IMG/VR virus record: IMGVR_UViG_3300029913_000031
Location: 1 to 51,924 of that record
Direction: 5' to 3' (one strand)
DNA from: a virus
Length of the DNA stretch: 51,924 nucleotides
Below, one piece after another: positions 20,927 through 29,035 of the stretch. Within the stretch, counting starts at the first letter, position 1. Every line of letters starts with the position of its first letter. The position numbers and the translations under genes are program-made. The notes below the pieces were generated by a model, which saw only the letters and a program-made list of their open reading frames with translations, ran no database searches and had not been told where the DNA came from.

Positions 20927-23161
20927 ATGGAAAATAGACGTATAGGAAGTAAGGCAGCACCATATACTCGATCCGATAATTCCGGCCAATTTCGTAGTCC
21001 GGGTCCCTATATAGGTATAATCAAAAATAATATTGATCCGACTAGAAGCGGACGGCTGCAAGTGTACATTCCCCAATTTGGAGCGGCAAATGAAAATGAT
21101 CCATTGGGATGGATTACGGTATCATATGCTAGCCCTTTTCGAGGACAGACACGGCAGCGTGTATCAGTTGATTCATATATAGATCCTACTATAGATTTTA
21201 ATAACACCGATGAAAATAGTTTTCAATCGTACGGCTTCTGGGCTGTACCACCAGATCTAAACGGGCAGGTACTAATTATTTTTGTGAACGGTGATGTGTC
21301 TCAAGGATATTGGTTTGCCTGCATCCAAGAATCAGTTAACGCGCACATGGTTCCCGCTATTGGTGCGGTAACAGCATCCACTGGCCCCAATGATGGCGGA
21401 TATATCTGGCAACCATCAGGTGCTAACGCAATACCAACACATACGATGTTACAACAATATATTCAATTGAATGTGGCTGGGCAGCAAGAAATTCCATATC
21501 GTTTGCCGGTAAGTGAACCAGTTTTAACCGCGCAGGCAAATGTTAGTCCTACCGCAGTAACCTCTGTACAAATGGTTCCCCAGGTATTTCAATCGAAACA
21601 ATTAGGAATACAAGGATTGGCATTTGATTTTATCCGCGGCAGTACTAGTGCTTCCAGCATTAGAGAAAATCCTAGTCAGGTATTTGGTATAAGTACTCCC
21701 GGTAGGTTAAGTAGTTTTGCAAATGTTACGCAAAGTGCTACCATAATTGATTTAATTAACAATTATGTAAATTCAAACCCACAAGTAGATGACCCGGCAT
21801 TAACAAAAGCATTATCGTGTGCTTATCGTACCGGAGGTCATCAATTTGTCATGGATGACGGCACTATTGACGGCCAAGATCAAGGTATAAGAATTCGATC
21901 AACCTCAGGCAATGAAATTCTATTAGATGATACAAATGGTCAAATTTATGTTATTAACAGTTCGGGAACCGCTTGGGTAGAGTTATCCCCTTCTGGCTTT
22001 ATAGATATTTTTTCTGCCTCGGATTTTTCTGTACGCAGCCAAGGAAATATTAATTTCCACGCTGACAAAGATATTAATCTAAATGCTGCGGGCAGTATCA
22101 AAATGCATAGTGGATCAGATACTAAAATCGATAGTGCTGGTACATTTTCTGCTCGTTCTCAACGGGCGTCTACCATTTATAATTCTACGGGTGATATTAA
22201 AATAGGGTCCGGTGGCGCTATTTCATTATCATCAAAAGCAGCAACCAATATAACCGCAGGCGCAGCTTTTAATGTAACCGCAGCTCCAGTTAATCTTAAC
22301 GGTGGGCAACCTTCGCAAGTATCTGACCCCGGTGCGATAGAAACAAATAATCAGTTAGAAGTAGGACAGCTTGCTGGCTCACTAGCATGGTGGCAAACTG
22401 GTAATTTTAAATCTATATGTGAAAGGGCGCCGGCGCATGAACCCTGGCCTGGGCACGAAATAAACGGTATCAAAACATTTAATGTTACACAAGGAACTTT
22501 CTCAGGATCAGAAATTACTCGACCGCAAACAGGAACAACAAGATCAGGCGTGAGAGGAACAACAAAAGGGCATTCAATAACAGAAGCAGACATCGCTAAA
22601 CAACCAGTAGTTGGGCCAGTTTGCGGTCTCACTGTAAAGGAAACACAGGCGCTTATGGCTCAAATTGGGCAGCGTGAATCGGGTGGAAATTATTCAGCCC
22701 AAAATCAATTAGGATTTGTAGGAAAATATCAATTTGGAGCAGCCGCTTTAGAAACATGTGGTTATTTAAAACCCGGTAGTTCTAAACACGGAACTAATTC
22801 TCAGGTTATTAGTAATCCAGCAAATTGGTCAGGATTAAATGGATGCAATTCTTCTCAATCTTGGTTTAGTAACACAATGGCCCAAGAACAGGCCATGCTA
22901 CAATTAATGAAAAAAAATTGTCAATCATTATCATCAATGAATGTTTTAAATAGTAATAGCTCTATTGAAGATCGTGGTGGATTTTTAATGGCGGCCCACT
23001 TAGTGGGGGTCGGTGGCGCTGCAAACCTTTATAAAATTTTACATAATCTACCGTCTAATACCGGGGCTAGAACCGCTGATGCGAATGGAACGACTGCTAG
23101 TTCATATTATGATCTAGGAGCAAGCTCTGTTCAGTTAGGTAGTTCGGCGCAAAATGCATAA
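20927..23161 (+). CDS. 5: Baseplate hub/central spike protein with C-terminal murein hydrolase (gp5-type)
   Basis: A 744-aa protein. The N-terminal OB-fold region (YIGIIKNNIDPTRSGRLQVYIPQFG, about 28-52) is typical of gp5/VgrG-like hubs. Residues about 330-480 carry short beta-helix repeats (INFHADKDINLNAAGSIKMHSG...), the needle stem. The C-terminal 150 residues contain QRESGGNY with a likely catalytic Glu584 and NQLGFVGKYQFG, a lysozyme/transglycosylase-like pattern. In T4 gp5 the lysozyme lies between OB fold and stem; here it follows the stem. It locally opens peptidoglycan during infection. Strong late promoter in front. Confidence 0.88.
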   Translation: MENRRIGSKAAPYTRSDNSGQFRSPGPYIGIIKNNIDPTRSGRLQVYIPQFGAANENDPLGWITVSYASPFRGQTRQRVSVDSYIDPTIDFNNTDENSFQSYGFWAVPPDLNGQVLIIFVNGDVSQGYWFACIQESVNAHMVPAIGAVTASTGPNDGGYIWQPSGANAIPTHTMLQQYIQLNVAGQQEIPYRLPVSEPVLTAQANVSPTAVTSVQMVPQVFQSKQLGIQGLAFDFIRGSTSASSIRENPSQVFGISTPGRLSSFANVTQSATIIDLINNYVNSNPQVDDPALTKALSCAYRTGGHQFVMDDGTIDGQDQGIRIRSTSGNEILLDDTNGQIYVINSSGTAWVELSPSGFIDIFSASDFSVRSQGNINFHADKDINLNAAGSIKMHSGSDTKIDSAGTFSARSQRASTIYNSTGDIKIGSGGAISLSSKAATNITAGAAFNVTAAPVNLNGGQPSQVSDPGAIETNNQLEVGQLAGSLAWWQTGNFKSICERAPAHEPWPGHEINGIKTFNVTQGTFSGSEITRPQTGTTRSGVRGTTKGHSITEADIAKQPVVGPVCGLTVKETQALMAQIGQRESGGNYSAQNQLGFVGKYQFGAAALETCGYLKPGSSKHGTNSQVISNPANWSGLNGCNSSQSWFSNTMAQEQAMLQLMKKNCQSLSSMNVLNSNSSIEDRGGFLMAAHLVGVGGAANLYKILHNLPSNTGARTADANGTTASSYYDLGASSVQLGSSAQNA

Positions 23162-23173
23162 GAGGAGATAATA

Positions 23174-23545
23174 ATGTCTTGGAAATATGAACAAACAACT
23201 GGAAATCTAATAGATCCATCTGGAAAATTAATTGGAAAAGGTTATAGCGGTAATGGCGCAGATCTAGATAATTCTTCAGAGCAGCAAATTAAAAACCACG
23301 GACCTATTCCCCAAGGATTATGGACTATACAGACATTCGTCGATGATCCTGGAGGGAAAGGCTTATTGGTAACTCATCTTACCCCAACATTCGGTACTAA
23401 TACGTTTGGACGGACAGGATTTATGATTCATGGAGATAATTCCAATGTTAATCATACCGCAAGCGACGGCTGCATAATTTTAGCAAAACCATTACGAGAA
23501 TTAATTAGTTCTAGTACAGATAGAACATTAGAAGTATCAGAATGA
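23174..23545 (+). CDS. L,D-transpeptidase-like enzyme (Tlde1/DUF2778-type)
   Basis: A 123-aa protein: YSGNGADLDN, NHGPIPQGLW, GRTGFMIHGD (H86) and TASDGCIIL (C100). The HG...SDGC pair is the catalytic His/Cys motif of YkuD-fold L,D-transpeptidases, and the GPIP-x-G plus GR-GF-IHGD order resembles the Tlde1 (DUF2778) group known as type VI effectors that cut or edit peptidoglycan stem peptides. There is no signal peptide, so delivery with the tail spike or release at lysis is needed. AGAGGAGAT precedes the ATG; 12 nt after gp5, same transcript. A terminator follows. Confidence 0.8.
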   Translation: MSWKYEQTTGNLIDPSGKLIGKGYSGNGADLDNSSEQQIKNHGPIPQGLWTIQTFVDDPGGKGLLVTHLTPTFGTNTFGRTGFMIHGDNSNVNHTASDGCIILAKPLRELISSSTDRTLEVSE

Positions 23546-23578
23546 AAAATGCCTGAAGAGTTAATCTTCAGGCATTTT
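23546..23578. terminator. Bidirectional terminator
   Basis: AAAATGCCTGAAGA and its exact complement with a 5-nt loop; separates convergent late genes (+) and gp46 (-). Confidence 0.88.
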
Positions 23579-23579
23579 G

Positions 23580-25355
23580 TTATTCATCGAAACTAATGGT
23601 TGAAAACCCGCTTTCTTTAATAATTTTACAAATTGTGTTTGCTTTTGAAATTAATTCATCCTTATGTGAAATTAACCAAACTGATTTTCCTTGATCTCTA
23701 GTTAGATCTCTTAGCAAATTCATTGCATCTAATCCACCTAAAATATCTAGCCCATTATCGAGAATTTCATCTGCAAAAAATAAATTAATTTTCTGATATA
23801 AATTCTCATACACATCTCGGAAACTAAGACTTAATCCCAATGAAAGCCTTGCCATTTCTCCCCTACTTAAATTGCCAGGACTTAATTCTCGTCCTAACTC
23901 ATTAATAGAAACGCTAAGGTCATTTTCAAAAATTACACTATGCGGCAACCCTAGTTTAGTTAGATAATGATCTAACCTTGAATTTAAATAACTTAAATTT
24001 TGATCAATTATCTTTTTTCGAATAAAACTGTCTTTATTAACCAGTAATTTTAATAAGAATTCTTGATGTTCGTTAAATTTTGTTAATTCATTCATGGTCG
24101 AAAAATCTATTGTTTCAAGTGCAGAATTTTTCATATCAAAAATTGAATCTTTATATGGATCTTCACTATTTTTAGCCGTTTCATATTGTTGCATTAAAAG
24201 ACTCAATTTATTTTTATGATCGTATGCTTCGGCTATTGTATCATAAGACGGCTGAATTGGAACTTCTATCATCGGAAAATCGGCTAGCCGACGTTCTAAA
24301 TCTGCAATGGTTTGCTCCAATCTTAATTTTTCCGAGGTCACTCGTTCATATTCTATCTGTTTATTATTAAGAAGTGTGGTGTGAACATCTGTCTGTAATT
24401 TTTGATGGCATGTATGACAGCATTGATCTTTTAAACTATCAAGATCTAATTGAAGTGATATCTGTTTTTTATCTTCTTTTGTTAGTAATATTTTTTCTTG
24501 CCGAAGGGAATCGGCTAATTCTGCCTTGTAACTTTTTAAGATTTTGTATTCATCCCACAACTCGTACAACACTAATTCTTTTTCAATATCAATGGTCGAC
24601 AAAAAAGAAATTGCTTCTTCTAATTCAACCAAAGAGCTGGTATGATTTAAAGCCCACTTTTTTTGTTTCGTTAGTAACGAATTAATTTGCATTTGAATAC
24701 GAGTATTTGCTTCTTCCGTACTTTTAATTCGTATTTGTTCTTTAACAATTTGCTCGTTAACCGATTTAATATCTTTCTTTAATTTTTCCGCTTTTTCTGA
24801 TAACAAGGTAATGCCCAATAACTGTTCAATAATTGCCCGTTGTTCATGCACACGCTGGAATAAAAAAGGAACAGTATATGTATTAAGCGCAACAACCTGG
24901 CAAAACATAGCCTGACTCATGCCTAAGATTTTTTCTATTTCAAGCTGTGTCTCTCTACTATCCCCTTGAGCATCATCGTCGGCAGAATTTTCACACACTT
25001 GTTGTTTAGTTCCGCTAACATAAAATTCTAAATTATTTGGACGACGCCCTCGAACTATTTTATATGTCTTACCATTCGATTCGAAATCTAAAGAAACTTC
25101 CATATTTTTCCCATTTGATTTGTTTATCAAATGTTCTTTCTTAATATTAGATACTGCCCAGCCAAATAACGCATAAGAAATTCCATTAAGAATTCCTGTT
25201 TTCCCTACGCCATTTCTACTGCCCGCATCTTCGCCGCCCATATCTAAATTTTCACCTAGTATAAGCACTAACTCTTCTCTATTAAGATCAATTTCTTGTA
25301 CTGCATTTCCAAAAGAAAGGAAATTTTTCATCTTAAGATTTTTTAATTTTAGCAT
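23580..25355 (-). CDS. 46: Recombination endonuclease subunit gp46 (SbcC/Rad50-like)
   Basis: A 591-aa SMC-type ATPase. N-terminal KNFLSFGN and Walker A NGVGKT (48-53); two long coiled-coil arms; a zinc hook CCHTCH near residue 310; the ABC signature LSRGEMARLSL and Walker B LFFADEILDNGLD at the C-terminus. With gp47 it resects DNA ends for recombination-dependent replication and host DNA breakdown. The ATG at 25355 overlaps the stop of the macro-like gene (ATGCTAA). An ATG five codons upstream is possible. Confidence 0.93.
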   Translation of the reverse strand: MLKLKNLKMKNFLSFGNAVQEIDLNREELVLILGENLDMGGEDAGSRNGVGKTGILNGISYALFGWAVSNIKKEHLINKSNGKNMEVSLDFESNGKTYKIVRGRRPNNLEFYVSGTKQQVCENSADDDAQGDSRETQLEIEKILGMSQAMFCQVVALNTYTVPFLFQRVHEQRAIIEQLLGITLLSEKAEKLKKDIKSVNEQIVKEQIRIKSTEEANTRIQMQINSLLTKQKKWALNHTSSLVELEEAISFLSTIDIEKELVLYELWDEYKILKSYKAELADSLRQEKILLTKEDKKQISLQLDLDSLKDQCCHTCHQKLQTDVHTTLLNNKQIEYERVTSEKLRLEQTIADLERRLADFPMIEVPIQPSYDTIAEAYDHKNKLSLLMQQYETAKNSEDPYKDSIFDMKNSALETIDFSTMNELTKFNEHQEFLLKLLVNKDSFIRKKIIDQNLSYLNSRLDHYLTKLGLPHSVIFENDLSVSINELGRELSPGNLSRGEMARLSLGLSLSFRDVYENLYQKINLFFADEILDNGLDILGGLDAMNLLRDLTRDQGKSVWLISHKDELISKANTICKIIKESGFSTISFDE

Positions 25356-25702
25356 AAATAAATTTTCCATTCCTCGGGAATAATTACATTTTTTGATACA
25401 CCGCTAAACATAGGAGCGATTTGCGAATGTTTATATCCTGCTAATCCCGTTCCAATCGGAGTTAATCTAAACGTTAATTCAGGATGTGTTTCGGAAAAAA
25501 TTAAAAATTCGTCTACATATGATTGAATATTAGATAATGGCAATGGTTTCAGCCTTCCATCTTTAGTGGGAATTGCATAAGAATTGCCTTGAAGGCCGTT
25601 CCCCTGCCCATAAATTGCTCCACACTGTTGTCGGGCATATAATGCCGCGCCTTTTCCGTGAATTCCCAGCAAATTTGACCCAAAAATAAAAATTTCTTTC
25701 AT
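25349..25702 (-). CDS. Macro-like phage protein (A1S_2505-type)
   Basis: A 117-aa protein: FIFGSNLLGIHGKGAALYA, GNGLQGNSYAIPTKD, then FRLTPIGTGLAGYKHSQIAPMF. Gly-rich turns at both ends recall macrodomains (ADP-ribose binding), and I recall this as a widespread small phage family often labelled non-structural. ADP-ribose or nucleotide binding is inferred, not shown. Translationally coupled between gp47 and gp46. If truly ADP-ribose-related it might relate to the YRG proteins at 0-1.4 kb, but that is speculation. Confidence 0.7.
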   Translation of the reverse strand: MKEIFIFGSNLLGIHGKGAALYARQQCGAIYGQGNGLQGNSYAIPTKDGRLKPLPLSNIQSYVDEFLIFSETHPELTFRLTPIGTGLAGYKHSQIAPMFSGVSKNVIIPEEWKIYLC

Positions 25703-25703
25703 T

Positions 25704-26723
25704 TCACAATTCTCTATAGATACTTAATAAAAGATTAGAGTCGTAAAAATCACTATTAATTGCTGTTATTTGTCCCTGCACAATAGAATCAACCGATTGA
25801 AAAGAAATATTGCCGCCATTTGCTAGATCTTCGGCGTACATATCTTTTTTAACCGGTACCAACGACATTTCGCGCAATTCATATTCCTTCACTAAAGTTT
25901 CCTTTAAATAACTGGCCTCTTCATATGATATTGCCGTATCTAAGACCAATTTAATATAACTATGCGCTGGTAGGTATGAAGAGGGATCAACAACTAAATC
26001 ACTAATTTTAACAACTCTATATTTTGGAGCATCCGGCCAGGACAAAAAAGTTGGCTCTTGCCCATATGGTAAAATCATCATTCCTCTAGAATCATCCCCG
26101 GCATCTGTATAATTATGCGGGAAAGCATTACCGATATAGGTGATATTACCTTGAGTTTGTCTCATATGAAAATGCCCACTATATACGTGCTCGAATCCAG
26201 AAAAATTCTTTGCACGTATTTCGCCAACCTCAGGCATTGCCGTCTGAGCATTCATTAAGAAATTAGGAATCTCGGCGTGGCACATCAGATATTTTGCTTT
26301 TTCTACCGAAATCTTTTTATATTCATCCTGGACCATCCAGGGTGCAAAGATAACATCGCCCATTTGTGTCCATTCATTTATAATTTCGATATTCGGAATG
26401 TGGTTAGCCCAAGATACGCTACTAACTGTTCGTTTGTCTTTATAATAAAGATCATGATTTCCGGTGATCATAATAACTCGAGCAAACGAATCACTTAAAA
26501 TTCGTAATCCCTGCAATCCATAATTCATTGTAACAAGATTTGTATTATTTCGATTATGAAAATAATCACCTAAGAAAATACAAATATCACAGCCTTCAGA
26601 TATTGCGGTTTCCGAAAACCATCTAATAAAATTTAAACAATCTTCATTATGAACAAGCCCGTTTCCTTTAAGCCCAAGATGAATATCCCCGAAAATAGCA
26701 GCTTTCCTAAACAATTCACTCAT
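25704..26723 (-). CDS. 47: Recombination endonuclease subunit gp47 (SbcD/Mre11-like)
   Basis: A 339-aa metallophosphoesterase: GDIH (D13, H15), GD (52-53), GNHD (88-91), CHAE and GHFH, the complete Mre11 metal-binding set. It forms the nuclease complex with gp46. The gene lies 8 nt downstream of gp55 and ends 1 nt before the macro-like gene. TAAATA near the start may be a weak late promoter. Confidence 0.93.
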   Translation of the reverse strand: MSELFRKAAIFGDIHLGLKGNGLVHNEDCLNFIRWFSETAISEGCDICIFLGDYFHNRNNTNLVTMNYGLQGLRILSDSFARVIMITGNHDLYYKDKRTVSSVSWANHIPNIEIINEWTQMGDVIFAPWMVQDEYKKISVEKAKYLMCHAEIPNFLMNAQTAMPEVGEIRAKNFSGFEHVYSGHFHMRQTQGNITYIGNAFPHNYTDAGDDSRGMMILPYGQEPTFLSWPDAPKYRVVKISDLVVDPSSYLPAHSYIKLVLDTAISYEEASYLKETLVKEYELREMSLVPVKKDMYAEDLANGGNISFQSVDSIVQGQITAINSDFYDSNLLLSIYREL

Positions 26724-26731
26724 GATAATAT

Positions 26732-27595
26732 TTACTCACTCTCGAAAATTGCGGCCTGGCTTGTTGCGCTATAGGAAGGATTCATATGGTTATCTATTAG
26801 AAGTTTGTCTCTAATCTGCTGATTTTTCTTTTCAATGTTTAAAATACGTAAAAATGCATTTCTAGCAACGGTCGTAAAAAATGAAAATGGATTACTGCTC
26901 TTACTTTCATCAAACTGAAGACAAACCTGAATTAACTGCATAATAGCCTGGCCTTCAAATTCTTCTCGATATGAATAATTACGCCAATTTCCTTTCGATG
27001 CGTATTTTTCAACTAATTTCATAATCATACGAGCCAAAGTATCTGTTAAATTACCTTGCGTCTTACAAAATGATCCCGAATCAAACTCCCCGATCCAATG
27101 GCTTTTGCCTACCTGAAATGCATTACCTAATTCATCTAATCTATAATGAAAAAATGGAGGAAAATTAATACGTATATGATCGGCTTTAATATTTGTCTGT
27201 ATTAAAGTTTCAATCTCTGCGTCTAATTCTACCACATCTTCTTCTTCGTTATCTTCAAAAAATTTATTAATGCTTAGACCAGAAGATGCAGAAGCCAACT
27301 TTTCTTCAATAGTTTTCTTAGGCGGTAACATCGGAATATGTTCCCAAGTCATAACACGAAAAACTAAATCAGTATCTAAGATACTAGCTGGGTCTATCTT
27401 ATTTGCAGTTTCCCGAAAAATTCTAGCTGCTCTATTGATCTTAGCTGTCTGAATACTATTCGATATTTCTGTAACATCAAATATAATAACATCATATTGA
27501 TGATCTAATTCAACATTTCGATAAGAGCAATATGAATTCTTTGAAAGATGAATTTCCTTGAGTAAATCACGATTATTTAAATAATTAACTTTAAT
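26732..27595 (-). CDS. 55: Late-transcription sigma factor gp55, N-terminally extended with ATT start
   Basis: The C-terminal 150 residues are gp55-like: NFPPFFHYRLDELG, VGKSHW, ARMIMKLVEKYA, NWRNYSYREEFEGQAI and FDESKSSNPFSFFTT, followed by ILNIEKKNQQIRD. An ATG at 27352 would give 206 aa, but the frame stays open upstream for 81 more codons and reads like a real protein (KVNYLNNRDLLKEIH..., IDPASILDTDLVFRVMTWEHIP). There is no in-frame ATG or GTG, but ATT at 27595 follows GGGGGA. It starts at KVNYLNN, the point where I would expect the conserved upstream domain to begin, and lies below a sigma70-like promoter. Product 287 aa. gp55 recognises TATAAATA promoters with gp33 and gp45. Confidence 0.8.
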   Translation of the reverse strand: MKVNYLNNRDLLKEIHLSKNSYCSYRNVELDHQYDVIIFDVTEISNSIQTAKINRAARIFRETANKIDPASILDTDLVFRVMTWEHIPMLPPKKTIEEKLASASSGLSINKFFEDNEEEDVVELDAEIETLIQTNIKADHIRINFPPFFHYRLDELGNAFQVGKSHWIGEFDSGSFCKTQGNLTDTLARMIMKLVEKYASKGNWRNYSYREEFEGQAIMQLIQVCLQFDESKSSNPFSFFTTVARNAFLRILNIEKKNQQIRDKLLIDNHMNPSYSATSQAAIFESE

Positions 27596-27624
27596 GGGGT
27601 CCCCCGTACTACTTACATTTTAAG

Positions 27625-27632
27625 CATAAATA
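27625..27632 (+). promoter_or_regulatory. Late promoter (CATAAATA) for the baseplate operon
   Basis: CATAAATA 48 nt upstream of the ATG at 27681, the only good late element before the gp48-like gene. Overlaps the divergent gp55 control region. Confidence 0.55.
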
Positions 27633-27644
27633 TGTTATAAGTTA

Positions 27645-27673
27645 ATATTAACATAAGTTGCTTCCGGGGTCAA
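27645..27673 (-). promoter_or_regulatory. Sigma70-type promoter for gp55
   Basis: Minus strand TTGACC, 17-nt spacer, TAATAT, about 50 nt before the proposed ATT start. It supports the longer gp55 gene because transcription starts well upstream of it. Confidence 0.65.
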
Positions 27674-27680
27674 GAAAAAA

Positions 27681-28721
27681 ATGCAAATTCCATTGCCAGA
27701 TATGAGTCAAAGTGAAGATCAATTTGCGCCGACTCCATCTGTAACAGATGCATCGGGAGTTGACTCAGTAACATCATTTACCCCGACGCAAATAGGAACA
27801 ATGTTTCCTAGTACTTCAAGAGTATCGAGCTTAAATATACCATCATTAAAAGCCACTACCCCCAAAGTAACATTTAATGGCGCTTCGGGTAATGATAAAC
27901 GAGTTAAAATCAGTATGCTGTCAGGAAGTCCTGCAATTTTTTATAGAGACCCAGCAAATACTTTATTAAAAATTCTTAATCAAACAAATGGCGTCGTCTT
28001 CCCCTTTCAGCCGTCAGTTCCTCTTTCATTTTCTTCAACATATGAGAATCAAGCTGTTACTCATAGTAATTTTACATATCACTCGTACAAAAATAGTGAA
28101 ATTAAGCCTTTTGATATAAGTGGTGATTTTGTCGTTAGAACCCCATATGAGGGCCAATATGTAGTTGCGGCAATCCACTTTCTTCGTTGCCTAACTATGA
28201 TGTTTACCGGAAATGACGCAAGCGCGGGATCCGGAAAAATTAACTTAGCAGGAGCGCCGCCATTAATTGTCAATTTAACAGGCATCGGGTTTGTAGGGTT
28301 AGATAGTCTTCCGGTTGTTGTTACTAACGTTACTACTACTTTTCCCGACAATGTCGATTATGTTACCGTTGCATTACCAGGATTAAACGGAGAAATAACT
28401 AAAATTCCGTGTCAGATGACTGTTAATATTTCTGTTGTACCCGTGTTTAGCCGATTATTTGCCTCGCAATTTGGTTTGCAAAATTTTTCTAACGGAACTA
28501 CCCGACTTTTAGGTCCAAATCCTGATTTATCCCCATCTTTAAATGGAACCATTTCTAGTCTAACACCGTCTGCTATTCCATCGTTTTCTGGGTTTTCAGC
28601 TAACTCACCAACAGTTATATTAGGAAGTGATAACACTGCGGTTAGCACGAACACAAAAAGCGGTGACTTCCCCACAATCGAAACGCAAGCTGATACTAGC
28701 CTTAGCGATATACAACTTTAG
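27681..28721 (+). CDS. 48: Baseplate tail-tube protein (gp48/gp54-type)
   Basis: A 346-aa protein. The block VVFPFQPSVPLSFSSTYENQ, then HSNFTYHSYKNSEI and FDISGDFVV, fits the gp48/gp54 tube-cap family of T4-like phages, in which a gp19-like tube domain joins the baseplate to the tube. The N-terminus (about 45 residues) and the C-terminus are low-complexity. It is directly followed by gp53. The choice between gp48 and gp54 is uncertain. Confidence 0.72.
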   Translation: MQIPLPDMSQSEDQFAPTPSVTDASGVDSVTSFTPTQIGTMFPSTSRVSSLNIPSLKATTPKVTFNGASGNDKRVKISMLSGSPAIFYRDPANTLLKILNQTNGVVFPFQPSVPLSFSSTYENQAVTHSNFTYHSYKNSEIKPFDISGDFVVRTPYEGQYVVAAIHFLRCLTMMFTGNDASAGSGKINLAGAPPLIVNLTGIGFVGLDSLPVVVTNVTTTFPDNVDYVTVALPGLNGEITKIPCQMTVNISVVPVFSRLFASQFGLQNFSNGTTRLLGPNPDLSPSLNGTISSLTPSAIPSFSGFSANSPTVILGSDNTAVSTNTKSGDFPTIETQADTSLSDIQL

Positions 28722-28727
28722 GAAATC

Positions 28728-29033
28728 ATGACTACTTATACTAGCGCAAGTGCATACTACGATACATCTATTTCAGCTAATGGAATATTAAATACCTGGA
28801 CGCCGCGATATGTCCCAGCTAGTCCATCTGATAATTTAGTAGTAATAAGCGATGCATATGATTCTCGCCCGGATCTAATGGCGTTTGATCTTTATGGATA
28901 TGCCGAACTCTGGTGGATTTTTGCTCAACGAAATCCAGGAACGTTATCTGCTGACCCGTTAGGTAATTTTACCGCGGGTACTGCAATTTATATACCCGAT
29001 CCATCGGCAGTCAAAGCAGCATTGGAACTTTAA
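28728..29033 (+). CDS. 53: Baseplate wedge protein gp53
   Basis: A 101-aa protein: RYVPASPSDNLVVISDAYDSR, then RPDLMAFDLYGYAELWWIFAQRNPG and AGTAIYIPDP. The DLYG--LWW-FAQ-NP pattern with a terminal I-IP is typical of gp53 and its LysM-like fold, shorter than T4 gp53 (196 aa) as in cyanophage-type phages. Overlap-free, 6 nt after the gp48-like gene. Confidence 0.85.
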   Translation: MTTYTSASAYYDTSISANGILNTWTPRYVPASPSDNLVVISDAYDSRPDLMAFDLYGYAELWWIFAQRNPGTLSADPLGNFTAGTAIYIPDPSAVKAALEL

Positions 29034-29035
29034 AA

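Noticed and set aside
27353-27592. Treating this stretch as an intergenic leader of gp55
   Set aside because: It is open in the gp55 frame throughout and reads as plausible protein, so it was included in the gene with an ATT start.
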